Positions 22,885 through 35,746 of a stretch of 64,000 nt of DNA are shown here, piece after piece. The notes beneath the pieces are model-generated. The model ran no database searches and was not told where the DNA came from. It was given only the letters and a program-made list of their open reading frames with translations. The stretch spans positions 36,025,296 through 36,089,295 of the forward strand of contig NC_030386.2 in the NCBI RefSeq assembly GCF_001625215.2. Direction: 5' to 3'. This DNA is from Daucus carota subsp. sativus. Taxonomy: Eukaryota; Streptophyta; Magnoliopsida; Apiales; Apiaceae. The translations under genes and the position numbers were made by a program. Position 1 is the first letter of the stretch, and each line of letters begins with the position of its first letter.

Positions 22885-23185
22885 AGTAACCTTAAACACA
22901 ACTACTTTATCACTATATCTGCTAAATTAACATTTGTACTCTGCAGGAGGACAAATTAGGCAAGAACATATTACAGTATTTAAACCAAATAAATCCTAAT
23001 TTGGTAGTACAGATGAACAGAAGCCCGACCTTTAAGACAACAGCTATTATACAGATGTTCTAACGCATTGTGTGGTACTGCTCGCACTAGATGAAACAGC
23101 AACTCAGAAACCCTGTCACTAGTGACGAGTATGTATCAACCAATATGAATTCGTTCCAGATTCTGCACCGATAATTTGCAGGAAA
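22885..23185 (+). pseudogene. Second peroxidase exon-4 relic, downstream of peroxidase 2
   Basis: The end of intron 3 (CTTAAACACAACT, then TTTGTACTCTGCAGGAG) and much of exon 4 of peroxidase 2 are recognisable: CCTAATTTGGTAGTACAGATG, AACAGAAGCCC, GACAACAGCTATTATACAGATG, GTGTGGTA, CTGTCACTAGTGA and GAGTATGTATCAA occur in order. An internal part of the exon (the segment with the proximal-site continuation and the following 60-70 bp) is missing, the frame is disrupted, and exons 1-3 are absent. It is a decayed array member that entered by tandem duplication of the peroxidase 1/2 type. Confidence 0.8.
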
Positions 23186-23840
23186 GCAGCAATTTTAATC
23201 TAGCTAATGAAATTCGAAAAGAGAACACCGCACAGGAACCTACAGACCCTCGTCTCTAATTGAAGAAAGATACACTAATTCACTCTTATCAGCTTGATCT
23301 TCCTAATTAGTATTTGTGCGTATTATGAACTTCTAGATTGAACAAGATTCAGCTGGTTAATCATTGACTGAACAAATTTAGATTCATTTATAAGCGAGAC
23401 AAACTAGACATTTATATGAGAATGTTGAACCTTTGAGAGGACTCATTACAACATTGAAGTGGAATCAACTTTAAAAAGTAGATCAAATAAAAGTTTAACC
23501 AGATCCTATGAAGGCATATCAATTATCAACCATCATATCTAGTTAATTACTGAACCTGGATATATACAATGAATTCCATATATTATCAAATGCTAAAACT
23601 ATCATACATTTTCCATAATTGGTATTATACAGGCACTGGGCAGTGAGAATATATATAATTTACTATCAAGTAGGCGTAAATCTTGTAAGAACCCACTCTA
23701 ATTGTCTTTTCCTGCTTTCTCAAGGCACTTGTGTATTTTCTTCTAAAAGAAATCTTCCACATTCCCTAACCTAATCTTTTCCTTCTCGAATTGCACTCAA
23801 AAATCACTAGTAGTCCCTAGTTGACCATATAAAATCTATA
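23186..23840. other. Spacer upstream of peroxidase 3
   Basis: About 650 bp of AT-rich DNA. No repeat end, gene or relic exon is recognised; the stretch from about 23640 on is presumably the promoter of peroxidase 3. Confidence 0.5.
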
Positions 23841-23848
23841 TATGTTGC

Positions 23849-23856
23849 TATATATA
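23849..23856 (+). promoter_or_regulatory. Probable TATA box of peroxidase 3
   Basis: TATATATA in GTTGCTATATATAGACAG lies about 55 bp upstream of the ATG at 23906. Its flanks differ from those of peroxidases 1 and 2, so this promoter is not part of the recent duplication. Confidence 0.5.
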
Positions 23857-23905
23857 GACAGTAATCTGTACAACCTTTTCAAGAACAGAGTTACATAAGA
23901 CTAAA

Positions 23906-25357
23906 ATGAGTTCAAGAATGCTATATTCTTCTTTATATGTTATTATGGTTTTGGTTTCGTGTAGATATGTTGAGATAAAAGCTCAACAACTTCAAGTAGG
24001 TTTCTATATGCAATCATGCAGAATGGCTGAGTTCATTGTATGGACTGAAGTCCAAAATGCGTTCAAGACGGACAAAGGAGTTGCTGCTGGTTTAGTCAGA
24101 ATGCATTTTCATGATTGCTTTGTTAGGGTTAGTAACACTTTTCACTTGAAGACAATGCCTAGTAATAAGAGGCATATGCATATTTACCCACATTTCCTTA
24201 TTTACAATTTGTTCATATATGCATATTTATAGATGTATAATTTCAAACTATATGGATTGAATATGTTACTAATAACTGCAAGATATTAATCTTATATACA
24301 TGATGATATAATAGTTAAATGTCTTTAGCAGACGCATAACTTTTATTGTGTTCCACTAGGGCTGTGATGCTTCAGTCCTCATAGATTCTACCTCTGCAAA
24401 CTCAGCAGAGAAGGATTCCCCTGCTAATAGTCCCAGTCTTAGAGGATTCGAAGTCATTGACAGAGCAAAGACCATGGTTGAAGCATCATGTGGAGGGGTG
24501 GTCTCATGTGCAGATATACTTGCATTTGCAGCTAGGGATAGTATCTTGATGGTAAGCAAAGGCACTTAGGGTACTTATACATGCAAGCTTCCTATATTTA
24601 TATCATCAGCCATTATATTACTGCAGACTGGAGGACCTGGCTATGACGTCCCAGCAGGGAGAAGAGATGGCAGAATTTCAAAAGCTTTAGAGGCATCAGT
24701 TGGCCTACCACCCCCTAATAGTAACGTCAGCCAACTCACTCAAATGTTTGCAAGCAAAGGACTTACACAAGAAGAAATGGTTACATTATCTGGTGAGAAC
24801 AAACAGAGAACATTTTCTATAGAGACAAGATTAGTACTCCCAGGACCCCTCAGTCCCAGTAAAGGAGTCATAAACAAAAGACAACTATAAATTTTCAAAA
24901 CTGATCAGATTGCATTGTTTACTAAAAAAAGTTCCATGGAATTACAGGTGCACACACCATTGGACGCTCTCATTGCACTTCTTTTAGTAACAGACTATAC
25001 AGTTACAACACGACGACTATGCAGGATCCTAGCTTAGACATGGCATATGCAACCCAGCTAAAGCAGCAATGTCCACAGGGCAGTACAGATGTTAATTTGG
25101 TGGTACAAATGAACCCATCCAGCCCGAACACAACGGATGTAGGTTACTACTCAGATGTCCTTGCTAACCGAGGATTACACACCTCAGACCAAACACTACT
25201 GACAAATGCAACTACAGCAAACCAAGTTAACCAAAATGCAGCGAACCCCCAGCTTTGGAAGAACAAGTTTACTGCTGCTATGGTAAAAATGGGTCAAATT
25301 GGTGTACTCACAGGTACTGCTGGCGAGATCAGAGCAAATTGTAGGGTCATTAACTAA
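23906..25357 (+). CDS. Class III secretory peroxidase 3
   Basis: Four exons (23906-24127, 24360-24551, 24627-24792, 24948-25357) encode 329 residues with the same intron positions and phases as peroxidases 1 and 2. A signal peptide ([19 protein letters not shown]) precedes AQQLQVGFY. Distal Arg65 and His69 sit in RMHFHDCF, proximal His196 in [10 protein letters not shown]. Sequence is clearly more diverged than peroxidases 1 and 2 are from each other, for example in the loop after SCADIL and in the C-terminal half ([19 protein letters not shown]). It is therefore the older branch of the array, and the relic at 20791 belongs to this branch. Substrate cannot be predicted; wall or defence phenolics are typical of the family. 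Confidence 0.95.
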
Positions 25358-25687
25358 GAAATAAGTAGGTTCCACGTAAGCAATGCTCTTAATAATTCCA
25401 ACTACTGCTTTTCGAAGCACTAGACAAATTCGGATAGTGTGATGCATTAACTATTGTAATATTTCTTTCACACTGTTTGAATAAATAAATTACAAGTTTG
25501 GAAATACGATTAACCAGATTCTGTGATTCAAGTAACATTTACCAATAAGTTATAGGCTCAGAGTTTTTATCCAAAATTAAAAAAAAAAATAGACAAGTGT
25601 GAACACATTCCCTTAAAATTTTAAAAGACTTCATACTCATATTCAGATACAATAGACAGGAAACATCGATAGAAAATTCATAATAAC

Positions 25688-25726
<39 letters not shown>

Positions 25727-26690
25727 AAAGAAAAAAAAAAATAGACTTGCAACAAAATCGAATGACTAGGAAATCAATTAAAATGCGACAAAAACACAAA
25801 CTTTGGATTACTAAGCAGGCCATACAGAAACTCGCATACTGACATGTGACTATTAAAATGGATTATGGATTCTAATGCATATATGGAGTGCTCTTTTAGT
25901 GGCAAGATTGATCATTATGTTACTGAAACATAAAGTATCTTAACATTGCAACAGCGCTGCATCACAATATTGTATGTGCAAGAAAGCAAACATAGTTTCA
26001 TTACCTTTTTGCTGAACTCACACCCCCTACCTTGACCACTTCATAGAGTGCGTAGGGTAGCCACATACTTTTTTAAGAGGTCACTGAATTTTAAATGAGC
26101 AATTAGCGTTTTTTCAGTTGAAATGAAAGTGATTACGGGTTTGATTCATCATTTATATTAGAGAAAGGTCGCTTAAGATCTTAAGTTTGGTACTCAAATG
26201 TATTGAAAATTTAAATAGGAATATTCATTTAAATTACCAAAAGGAGTACTTTGTTACTTAATCTAGTCGAATCAAATAGCAATATTAGCATATGAACTTA
26301 AACCGAGTCTCTTAATTCTACAAGTCTACAATGTTTAATTGTATTCTCTGCTCTGAAGTCTCAAAATATTAAAAATTACCTGACACCAACAAAATTGACT
26401 CACAATTGGGAATATTCAAAAGTTTTAAATTACTTATCCTATTTCAGAATCGAGACACAAGCTTTACCGCTATTACACTGATAGTTGGTAATCTTTATTG
26501 AGATCAAAGCTTCGTTTGGGAATACGAAGGCTAATCAAATTAAATTTCAGAATAAGCCTTTTTGTTTGATATCCAACAAAATAAGAAAAGCAAAAGTTAA
26601 CCACGCAACAACCCTTGATAATTAGAATAGACAGGTTCATGAATTCAAAAGGCATCATTGAAGACTTATTGCTAATCAAGAACACCAAAA
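25358..26690. other. Intergenic region after the peroxidase array
   Basis: AT-rich spacer between convergent genes, with a (GATA)n microsatellite at 25687-25725. No gene or clear transposon end is seen. Confidence 0.6.
25687..25725. repeat. (GATA)n microsatellite
   Basis: About nine perfect GATA units in a row, flanked by A-rich sequence. Confidence 0.9.
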
Positions 26691-26696
26691 TCTTAC

Positions 26697-28027
<1,331 letters not shown>

Positions 28028-28590
28028 TGTGATTATGTTGGCGTTGAGAGTACGAGTGTATCTGATGATGAAGTAGTATCACCTGCTAATGACAGTGTTT
28101 ATGTGTAGACTGTAGGGTTTGTTGATACCGCTCTCTTTTTAATTATGTCGATAAAACTAAATATTTTATTTATTGTAAAATTAATTATAAAAATAATTAA
28201 ATTTCTTTATATGTATGATTTGACATATATCATATTTATATTTTTTTGTACAATTTTAACTAATATATTATACTCTAATTTATAAGTTAATAATCCAATT
28301 ATTATAGTAATAATAATTATTTATCACATATACACTATTGTTATTTATTATCTTATGAGTAATAAGCAATATAATTATATAAGAATGAATGTTATAACAA
28401 GAAAAAATATTATCTTATTTTAAAACTTTATTCATCAAGTTATAATAATATTATAAATTAAAATATATGAACTTACTTAATTAAATTATTTCAAATAATT
28501 CAAACAGTTATGATTTGGTTTAATTTCTTTTAAAAACAATCTCTGATTACGGTTTGTCTGATTACGGTTTGAGTCATATTTTCAACCGAG

Positions 28591-28684
<94 letters not shown>

Positions 28685-29002
28685 TTTGTAAAAATGATAA
28701 AGACAAAAAAGTTTCATTGTGTCATTTAAGTTTATCATTGATATTAATTTGTTGATTAAAATTTATCTTACAACTTTTTAACAGATTAAACAATATGTAT
28801 ATTTATATTAGTTGGAATAAATGTTAAATAATGGACAAAATAATAATTAACAAAAACATATAATTTTACAAAACATAGAAAAATCTCTTTATTTCTTCTC
28901 CGAATACATTTTGTGCTAAATGCTAGTAAAAGAGAAGTCACACAGTACGATAAATACATTTTTCTATTGTGCCAGGTATCTAGGAATGAGAACTTTTTCT
29001 AA
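28028..29002. other. AT-rich spacer with a long (AAT)n array
   Basis: The stretch lies between the 5' end of the NAC-alpha gene and the 3' end of the dioxygenase gene, both on the minus strand. Apart from the (AAT)n tract it is featureless AT-rich DNA; the first 150 bp presumably include the NAC-alpha promoter. Confidence 0.5.
28591..28682. repeat. (AAT)n microsatellite
   Basis: About 30 uninterrupted ATA/AAT units. The length and purity suggest high mutability. Confidence 0.95.
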
Positions 29003-32000
29003 CTAGTTCTTGAAATTTTCCAAACAATATTTGTTGTCAAGGTTCCTGCTCCAGAACTTCTTGTAGTACTCTGCGTAAGTAAAGTCCTTGTACATAGCTG
29101 GAGATCCCTCTTCAATCAGTTTCTTGGGAGCACTTATCATGGCACAATCATGCGGACAGAGGAACGAAGCTATGGACAGCCTTGCTTTATTAGAGTTTAC
29201 AACTGCTCGGTGGAACACACTCTTATACTTCCCATTGCTCAGTGCCTGCAAAATTTTTGAATATTTTTTTAATATTTCCAGTGGAATTTGATACTCTAAA
29301 CTTCAACATATACCAATCTGAAACTCTGACACTCTTACAGTACTTCAACAGTTTGTTTACGAGAACAATGAGAACAGTTGAATTCATACTTAAAGAATTA
29401 GGAAGGTGTAAGAAGGATGAGGGGATGACCTGAAGCTGATCACCGATATTAATGACAAATGCATTGGGGTGGGGTTTGACGGCTAACCAGTGGCCGTCCT
29501 TGAGCACTTGAAGGCCGGAAACGTGGAGATCCTGAAGGAGAATGGTGAGAGCATTGGGGTCTGTATGTCCTGGCAAACCGTAAGTCAGATCAGGCTCTGG
29601 ACATTCTGGATAAAAGTTGATGGCCATGTGTTGTCCTTGTTCCCCTAGTATTTCTTTTACACACTCCTTTCCTAAGCCCAGGCTCTCAGAAATTGCCTCC
29701 TCCAATCTTAACCCTAGTTCCCTTACTTCTGTGCAGTACCTGCTCACGATCTCCCTGCAAACCCATTTGATGAGTCAAGTCATCATTTGGGCGGATGCTT
29801 TAATTCGTAAAAATTAATGCAGTAGAGATGAGTAGATCTCCGCTGTTATAACTACAAGAACACTGAGTTGCAGATAGCTTGTCAGCTTTTGTTAGAATAT
29901 TATCATGGTAAGCCCCCTGCTAACATCTTGAGATTTTACCTGTAACACTAATGCAAAAACAAGTGCCTTAATAAAAGTAGATTGAACAGGTGTTTTTCTT
30001 TAAATCTATTAATAATTATTTCTTCCACAAATTATTTTAAATTCTGCCTCTAACTCCAGTCTCCAGCATGTGATTACATGTTCAGTGTGATGACGTCAAC
30101 GATGGCGAATGGAGATGACGCTACTCCTCTACCATGTGCAATATTCGAAACATGTAACATCAATCAGCTGGTATGTTTCTTTTCAGTTTGGGCCACTTCA
30201 ATCCAATGTCACTTCTTGTTGTTTAATTTAAAGATTTTAATTATTGATTGCTAGAAACGGCTTTTATGGTAATCAGAGTTTGAGAGTCTTACAACACCAC
30301 GGACGAAAGAAGTCAATATTTTGATGTTATCTCATCGTTACATACAGGGCCGGTGATTGACATGTGCAAACAGCCCTACAGTACAGGGTCTCAAAATTGA
30401 GAGGGCCCCAATATCCAAGCCCATAACATTTATACATGTATATTATTTTAATTTTTGTTATGTGTTAGATCAAAATTCCTATCCTTTTCTTATTTTTTTT
30501 ATTGTATCTATAAAAATACATAATTTTTTTTTGTAATTGACTAGTTGCAATTTATTATTATCATTATATATAAATTGATGTTATATTCTTGTATTGGTGT
30601 TTTGTTTTGAATTTAATTATTGTTTACTAAATTATGTTTTTTAGCCTTTTGTATAAATTTTTTAAGTGTTCTTAATTAATATATAATTATTATTTTTTAT
30701 TCCAAGTTACATATTATTATTATTTATATATTATATAATATTAATATATTTAAAATTAATAATTATATACTAAAAAAATGTTAATGATTTAATTTTGTAC
30801 AGGGTCTCCTAAACTATTGAGTCGGGACTGGTTACATATCACATTCACACAGCCGTATCTGTCACTCCTAACTAAATAGCACGAACAGACAAAGGGGTTG
30901 CCTTGAGAAGTGTGATACGTAGATATGGTCAGATGATATGCCTTGACAAGCTCACGACTTCACAATCTGAAAACCTTACGGGAAGGGTGGATGTGCCGTA
31001 TCTCTTCGGCTAGCCCGGACTAGTGTATATTATTCATTTCTTATTTTTATAATAAATATATATTTTTTATCACAATTACAATTTTAAACTCAGTCAAATG
31101 ATTTTTAAATTTTTTCAAATTTAATTAATTATTTTGTATATAAATATTAAAATAGTTTATGTTTTATAATTTTTTTTTGAACCCTTATGTTTTATAATTT
31201 GATTTATTAATTTAACACATTAGAGTAATATATTTCAAATTTTGTTTCATAATTACAGTGTGCTCAACTTTTTTGCTTATTTATAATATTTGTGTGATAA
31301 CTTTTTTGCTTATTGGTGTGATAACTTTTCTTATTTAGAATTTTTCATAACAAATAGGAGAGAGAAGATACTCATGGTGATTTAGTGATTTAAAAAGCTA
31401 CTAAAAATTTTCTTTGAACAGCTTTCTTTTAACTTCCTATTTAAATTTAAATATTAAGAGAGGCTCTGTGAGATGCTAACTCTTATATTTTATTTTTATT
31501 AAAATATTGTAACTTTCAATAATATTTTATTAGCCTTCTGCAAAGAGCGTCCTAAGCTACTACTAGTAACCGGCTCTGGTCATCAACTCACTTGCCAAAC
31601 TAAACATGACAACCTTTCACCTCGCGTTTTTTAATATTCAAAAGCTTACTCTTAGTCTTAGGCACAAGCGTTCCCCGCTTCAATAAACAACAATCTCTCT
31701 CTCCCGTAATACAATTAAAATTTCAACATCAATACACACTGTAAACTTATTCAACCATCTCAACAAAAAAAATCCAACCATCTAGAAAATTTGCAATGAA
31801 ATTAGTAGACAGGCACGTGATACTTACTTGAACGAAGGAGGGTTAGAAGGCCATTCTTCTGAATATCTGTCGAGAGGATAGCAATGAAGCCTCAGATAAT
31901 CTCTCCAATTGTTAATCGTTTCTTTCTTCACATTAAAGCTGGTGGACAATCTCATAGTCTTCGTCGGATCATCAGAGTACAGTTTCATTTTCTCCTCCAC

Positions 32001-32553
32001 CGGTAATTCAAAGAACTCCTTAGCAACTCGCTGCATTCTCTCCATGGTCTCAGCTGCCACTCCATGATTTATCACCTGATCACAAACCCATAACTAATTT
32101 ACTTCATAAATCAGAGTAATAGAATAAAGTAAATGTTAGTGACTAAACCGCCGGAAATTAAAATTTACAATCCGGTGATCATATATTGTCTTAATTTATC
32201 AAAAACGTGAAGAAGGGCCACCTATTTATAAATTAGAAATTCTGCTACTAAATATATAAAAATGGATAAAATTCGACCACAACTGATCATAATAACACAT
32301 TTTGTAACTGTGTTTTATTATAATACATGGGGGAGAGAATTTAGTTTTGCGAGACCTGAAAGAAGCCGTACTGCTGGCAAGCATCGCCTATTTGTCGAAT
32401 GATCAGGTGTTTATCTGGGGCTGCGAGGTCAATTAAGGGAACGTTTTCGCAATCCGAGACCTGAGAGAGATCAGGCCGATCAGACGCTGGACGAATGAAA
32501 CTGGGTGGAAGGGTGGTGTAAGTTTGTCCACTGGAGATGACTTTGGCCTCCAT
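29003..32553 (-). CDS. 2-oxoglutarate/Fe(II) dioxygenase, DMR6/DLO (salicylate hydroxylase) type
   Basis: Four minus-strand exons (32356-32553, 31828-32075, 29430-29754, 29003-29245) give 337 residues. The start MEAKVISSG matches the family N-terminus. The N-terminal dioxygenase region contains GFFQ|VINHGV and the family block WRDYLRLHCYPL. The C-terminal double-stranded beta-helix has the iron ligands His212 and Asp214 (GLPGHTDPNALT) and His269 (SVFHRAVV), and the 2-oxoglutarate-binding Arg279/Ser281 (ARLSIASF). The C-terminus (YYKKFWSRNLDNKYCLENFKN shortened) is typical of DMR6 and DMR6-like oxygenases, which hydroxylate salicylic acid and act as negative regulators of immunity; some relatives act on flavanones. 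The specific substrate is inference. Intron 2 is about 2.1 kb and holds a hAT-like insertion (30345-30830). A Stowaway-like MITE lies directly upstream of the TATA box. Confidence 0.92.
30345..30830. mobile_element. hAT-type non-autonomous element in intron 2 of the dioxygenase gene
   Basis: The stretch is bounded by a perfect 8-bp duplication GTTACATA (30337-30344 and 30831-30838). It starts CAGGGCCGG and ends in the inverted counterpart CGGGACTG, so the terminal repeats are short and imperfect. GTACAGGGTCTC occurs near both ends as a direct repeat. The 486-bp interior is AT-rich and non-coding. The start matches that of the hAT MITE at 19459. Confidence 0.75.
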
Positions 32554-32633
32554 GAATGATATTCTAAAGATTCTACCAGCTGTTTTCACAAGAGTTTTTC
32601 TGTTTTTGTAATGAGAGACTTTGGGGCCTGCCT

Positions 32634-32642
32634 GTATATAAT
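32634..32642 (-). promoter_or_regulatory. Probable TATA box of the dioxygenase gene
   Basis: On the minus strand ATTATATACAGG lies about 85 bp upstream of the ATG at 32553. Its upstream edge coincides with the TA duplication of the MITE at 32644, so the insertion abuts the core promoter. Confidence 0.5.
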
Positions 32643-32643
32643 A

Positions 32644-32964
32644 CTCCCTCTTTCCCACCCATTTCTTTACCCTTTTCTTTTTGGGGTGTCCCACCCAATT
32701 CTTTACATTTCAAAACTTACCAAAAATAGTCAATGAGTTCCACCACTTCTCAACTTTTCTTTCCTTTTCACACTACTTTTACTCCACTATCTTCTTTTTA
32801 TACATTAAAAATAAATGTGTCCCACCACTTTACCCACTTTTCTTACTCTTTTCCACTATTTTATACATATTTCTTACTTTTCTTACTCTTTTCCACTATT
32901 TTATACATATTTCTTAACCTCCGTGCCCAACTCATTCGATAAGAAATGGGTGGGACGGAGGGAG
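32644..32964. mobile_element. Stowaway-like MITE at the dioxygenase promoter
   Basis: The ends CTCCCTCTTTCCCACCC and GGGTGGGACGGAGGGAG are inverted copies flanked by TA. Sub-terminal CATTTCTT and AAGAAATG continue the inverted repeat. A TTTTCTTACTCTTTTCCACTATTTTATACATATTTCTTA-type block (given here only by position, 32836-32915) is tandemly duplicated inside. The 321-bp element has no coding capacity. Confidence 0.75.
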
Positions 32965-35006
32965 TATATATAAGAATAAGTTAAGCTACGGAGATGGGAT
33001 GGTCATCTGGTGGTTACAAAATAGAAAACGTATAGTATATATGGTCACACCATATATGATCAATTATCTCTCTGCTGGCGTGAGCTTGCTTACATCACAG
33101 GTTTAGCTGTCATTACGTGCATCATAATTGAATTTGTTCTTAATTTTAATAGTAATCTAAATTTTTGATTAAATATCACATAATTTAAAGATATTTCAAT
33201 TTTTTATTAAATATTTCAACTTTTAAATATATAACCTTTTTAATTTGAATATACCTTAATCTTTACCGTCAAAAAGAAAATACAATTCTCTTGAAGTTAA
33301 AGCAATTATAATTACTATAAATTATGGGTATCTTTGTGAATACATGGTTTAAACTTATATTTACAATGTCATTCTCATGCTATATTATAAATTATTTTAA
33401 TTTTGAGAATTTTTGATGACACACTCAAGTTCAGTTTTTTTTATACATAATTTGTATCAATGTAACTGTGAGATATTTATAAAATTGGCCGATTATATAT
33501 ATTGGGAAAAGGGACGGAGCACGGATTTTAATACTTTAATAAAATATAGTTGGGTAACTTATTTTTAAGATTTTTTTTTGGTATAAAAATATAATATTTA
33601 TATTTTTATAAAAAAGTTTAAATAAATTATAAAATTATATTTTATAATAATCTTAAAATACTTGTCCATGAAAAGATCATATAAAATTGAAAATTGAATG
33701 GGAGGGAGCATTTAGGGGACAAAGAGTAGACATTTGAGGACAAGCACATGCACCGGCTGCAAGGCAAAAAACGGTAGAAACAATTTTCAGTTACATGTCA
33801 AGTACATGTTGACTCGTCCCCTTCATTTGTTCACATTGGGAGAATTCGGCACGTATTTTAATACTCTCGTAAAATGTAGTTCGATAAATTATTTTGAATT
33901 TTTTTCTTCTGAATAAAAATTTGATGTTTGAATTTATTTTTTTTAAAAAAAAGAAAATTTCAAAAATAAATTATAAAACTATGTTTTATAAGCGCCTTAA
34001 AATATGTGTCGAGCAGCGCGAAAAAACTGTAAATAAATGAGAGGTATCGTCTACTCTATGACATAAGACATTTATTAAATATAATTTGATTATCTTTACT
34101 CTAATTAAATAAAAAGAATCAATAAACTAGTATATAGTGAGTGGTGTCATTGACCCTTTTAAATTTATAATTAGCTATAAAATTTTGTTATATTAAATAT
34201 ATTTTTTCCAAAAAATATATATATAATATAAAGATTTTGATTCTATTTAAAATAAAACTTATATAATATATTTCAAACTTATTATAAATTTTCAAAATTT
34301 AAACTCCTGCTGACTTGAATCTGGTCACGACTCACGTCCCTGTGCATAACTAGTCCCCTCAGGCCTCAGCAGTCAGCCCAGTCCTACTTCAAGAGAATCA
34401 TCTTTTTGATTGTTTCATAATTGAGAATATTAAAATACTTTTCCTATTGACAGACAACTTCCGACCATTTCTCTCACACATTTACAATCAAAGTATATTA
34501 TGAGATGCACCAACATGGCATTTTCTTCTAAAAATATCTCCACTGATTCTCTCCACGAACTTAAGGATCTTCACCAAAAGATAGTTGATGCGAGTGTCCC
34601 TGATCATATATAAGGGAGGTGGTTAAATATGAAATATAATTTTTCATTTTGTAGTTGTGTGAAAATCAAAAAAAGAGAAAAGATGAGAAAGTGGTAGGAA
34701 ATTATTCTTTAGTAAATTTTAAAATGTAAAAAATTAAATGACACATCTCAAAGAGAAAACTGTAAAAGACGGGAGAAATTATTATATGTAATTATAAGAT
34801 ATACAATTGAAAGAAGTATAAGTAAAAAATGTTGTACGAAAAGTTACATAAAAACTAAAAATGGTTTAATATAAAAAAATTTCTAACATATACTAAAAAA
34901 ATATTAGATATAAAGATTTATTGGAAAAAATAAATTATAAATGAAGTGAACACATAAATAAATATTGAATAAAAAAGATGAAATTTATAAAATTGAGGAT
35001 AATGAA

Positions 35007-35047
<41 letters not shown>

Positions 35048-35094
35048 ATATTGTTCATTAGTGTATCGTCTATGTGTGTTAATACATGTGTCTC
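32965..35094. other. Gene-poor AT-rich region with decayed repeats
   Basis: Two decayed copies of one repeat (about 33503-33709 and 33843-34030) share TTTTAATACT followed by TAAAATRTAGTT, long A/T runs, and an ending like CTTAAAATAYKTGTC. The same pattern is seen in the Stowaway-like element at 46941-47194. A (TA)n run lies at about 35010-35039. A 32-codon coding-like frame at 34515-34613 is discussed as a finding. No gene is supported. Confidence 0.5.
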
Positions 35095-35104
35095 ATTAAT
35101 AAAT

Positions 35105-35367
35105 AGTTTGGGCGAGTCGAGTTTCGAGCCGGACATAATTCGAGCCGAATTTTATTTAGTTGAGCCGAGCCGGCTCGTTTAAGAAATCAAGTCTAAATCT
35201 TAAATCTTTTTCCGAACTCGACTCGTTTATTTTCACGAGTCGAGCCAGCTCGTTTAACGAAACGAGCTAAAACTTCTGCCCGGACTCGAGCTCGAACGAG
35301 CCGAGCTGGGCCCATCAAAACAAGTTCGAGCCGAGCGAGCTTGCGAGCTGCCGGATCGAATTACAAC
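35105..35367. mobile_element. GC-rich insertion with GAGCCGAG repeats
   Basis: A 263-bp block rich in GAGCCGAGC, GAGCTCG and ACGAGCC motifs in both orientations is bounded on both sides by ATTAATAAAT (35095-35104 and 35368-35377), a likely target-site duplication. Terminal inverted repeats are not evident, so the class is unknown; the internal motifs are self-complementary. Confidence 0.5.
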
Positions 35368-35746
35368 ATTAATAAATGGTAACTTATAACTCGTGTAAAA
35401 TTCTGAAATTTTTAAATGTTGTATTTGTTATTGAATTCATATTTGATACATTTGAAAGATTAAAATATGTACTTACCCATCTAAAACAATTATATATTTA
35501 ATTTGTCCCTGGACCCTTTTTTCTATGGCAGTATGAGAAATGAATATACATATTACGATGGGCTATGGAGGCTTGTCAATAAACAGATGAGCCCGAGAAG
35601 GTAAGAGTATTAAATTTGTTTAGAGACCACACAAGAGGCCCAACTTGCTACCAGGCCGATGGACATTTCAAATCCTCTCTACTTTTTATCTGGGGAAAGA
35701 AATTTGATGGCCCGCATTGCACATGCGTTAACTTATGCTGTTACCC

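Noticed and set aside
25687-25725. Regular repeat array, considered as CRISPR-like
   Set aside because: Simple GATA microsatellite in a plant genome without spacers.
31009-31583. Possible further hAT-type insertion in dioxygenase intron 2
   Set aside because: The right edge inverted reads CAGAGCCGG, but the left edge matches poorly and no 8-bp duplication is present.
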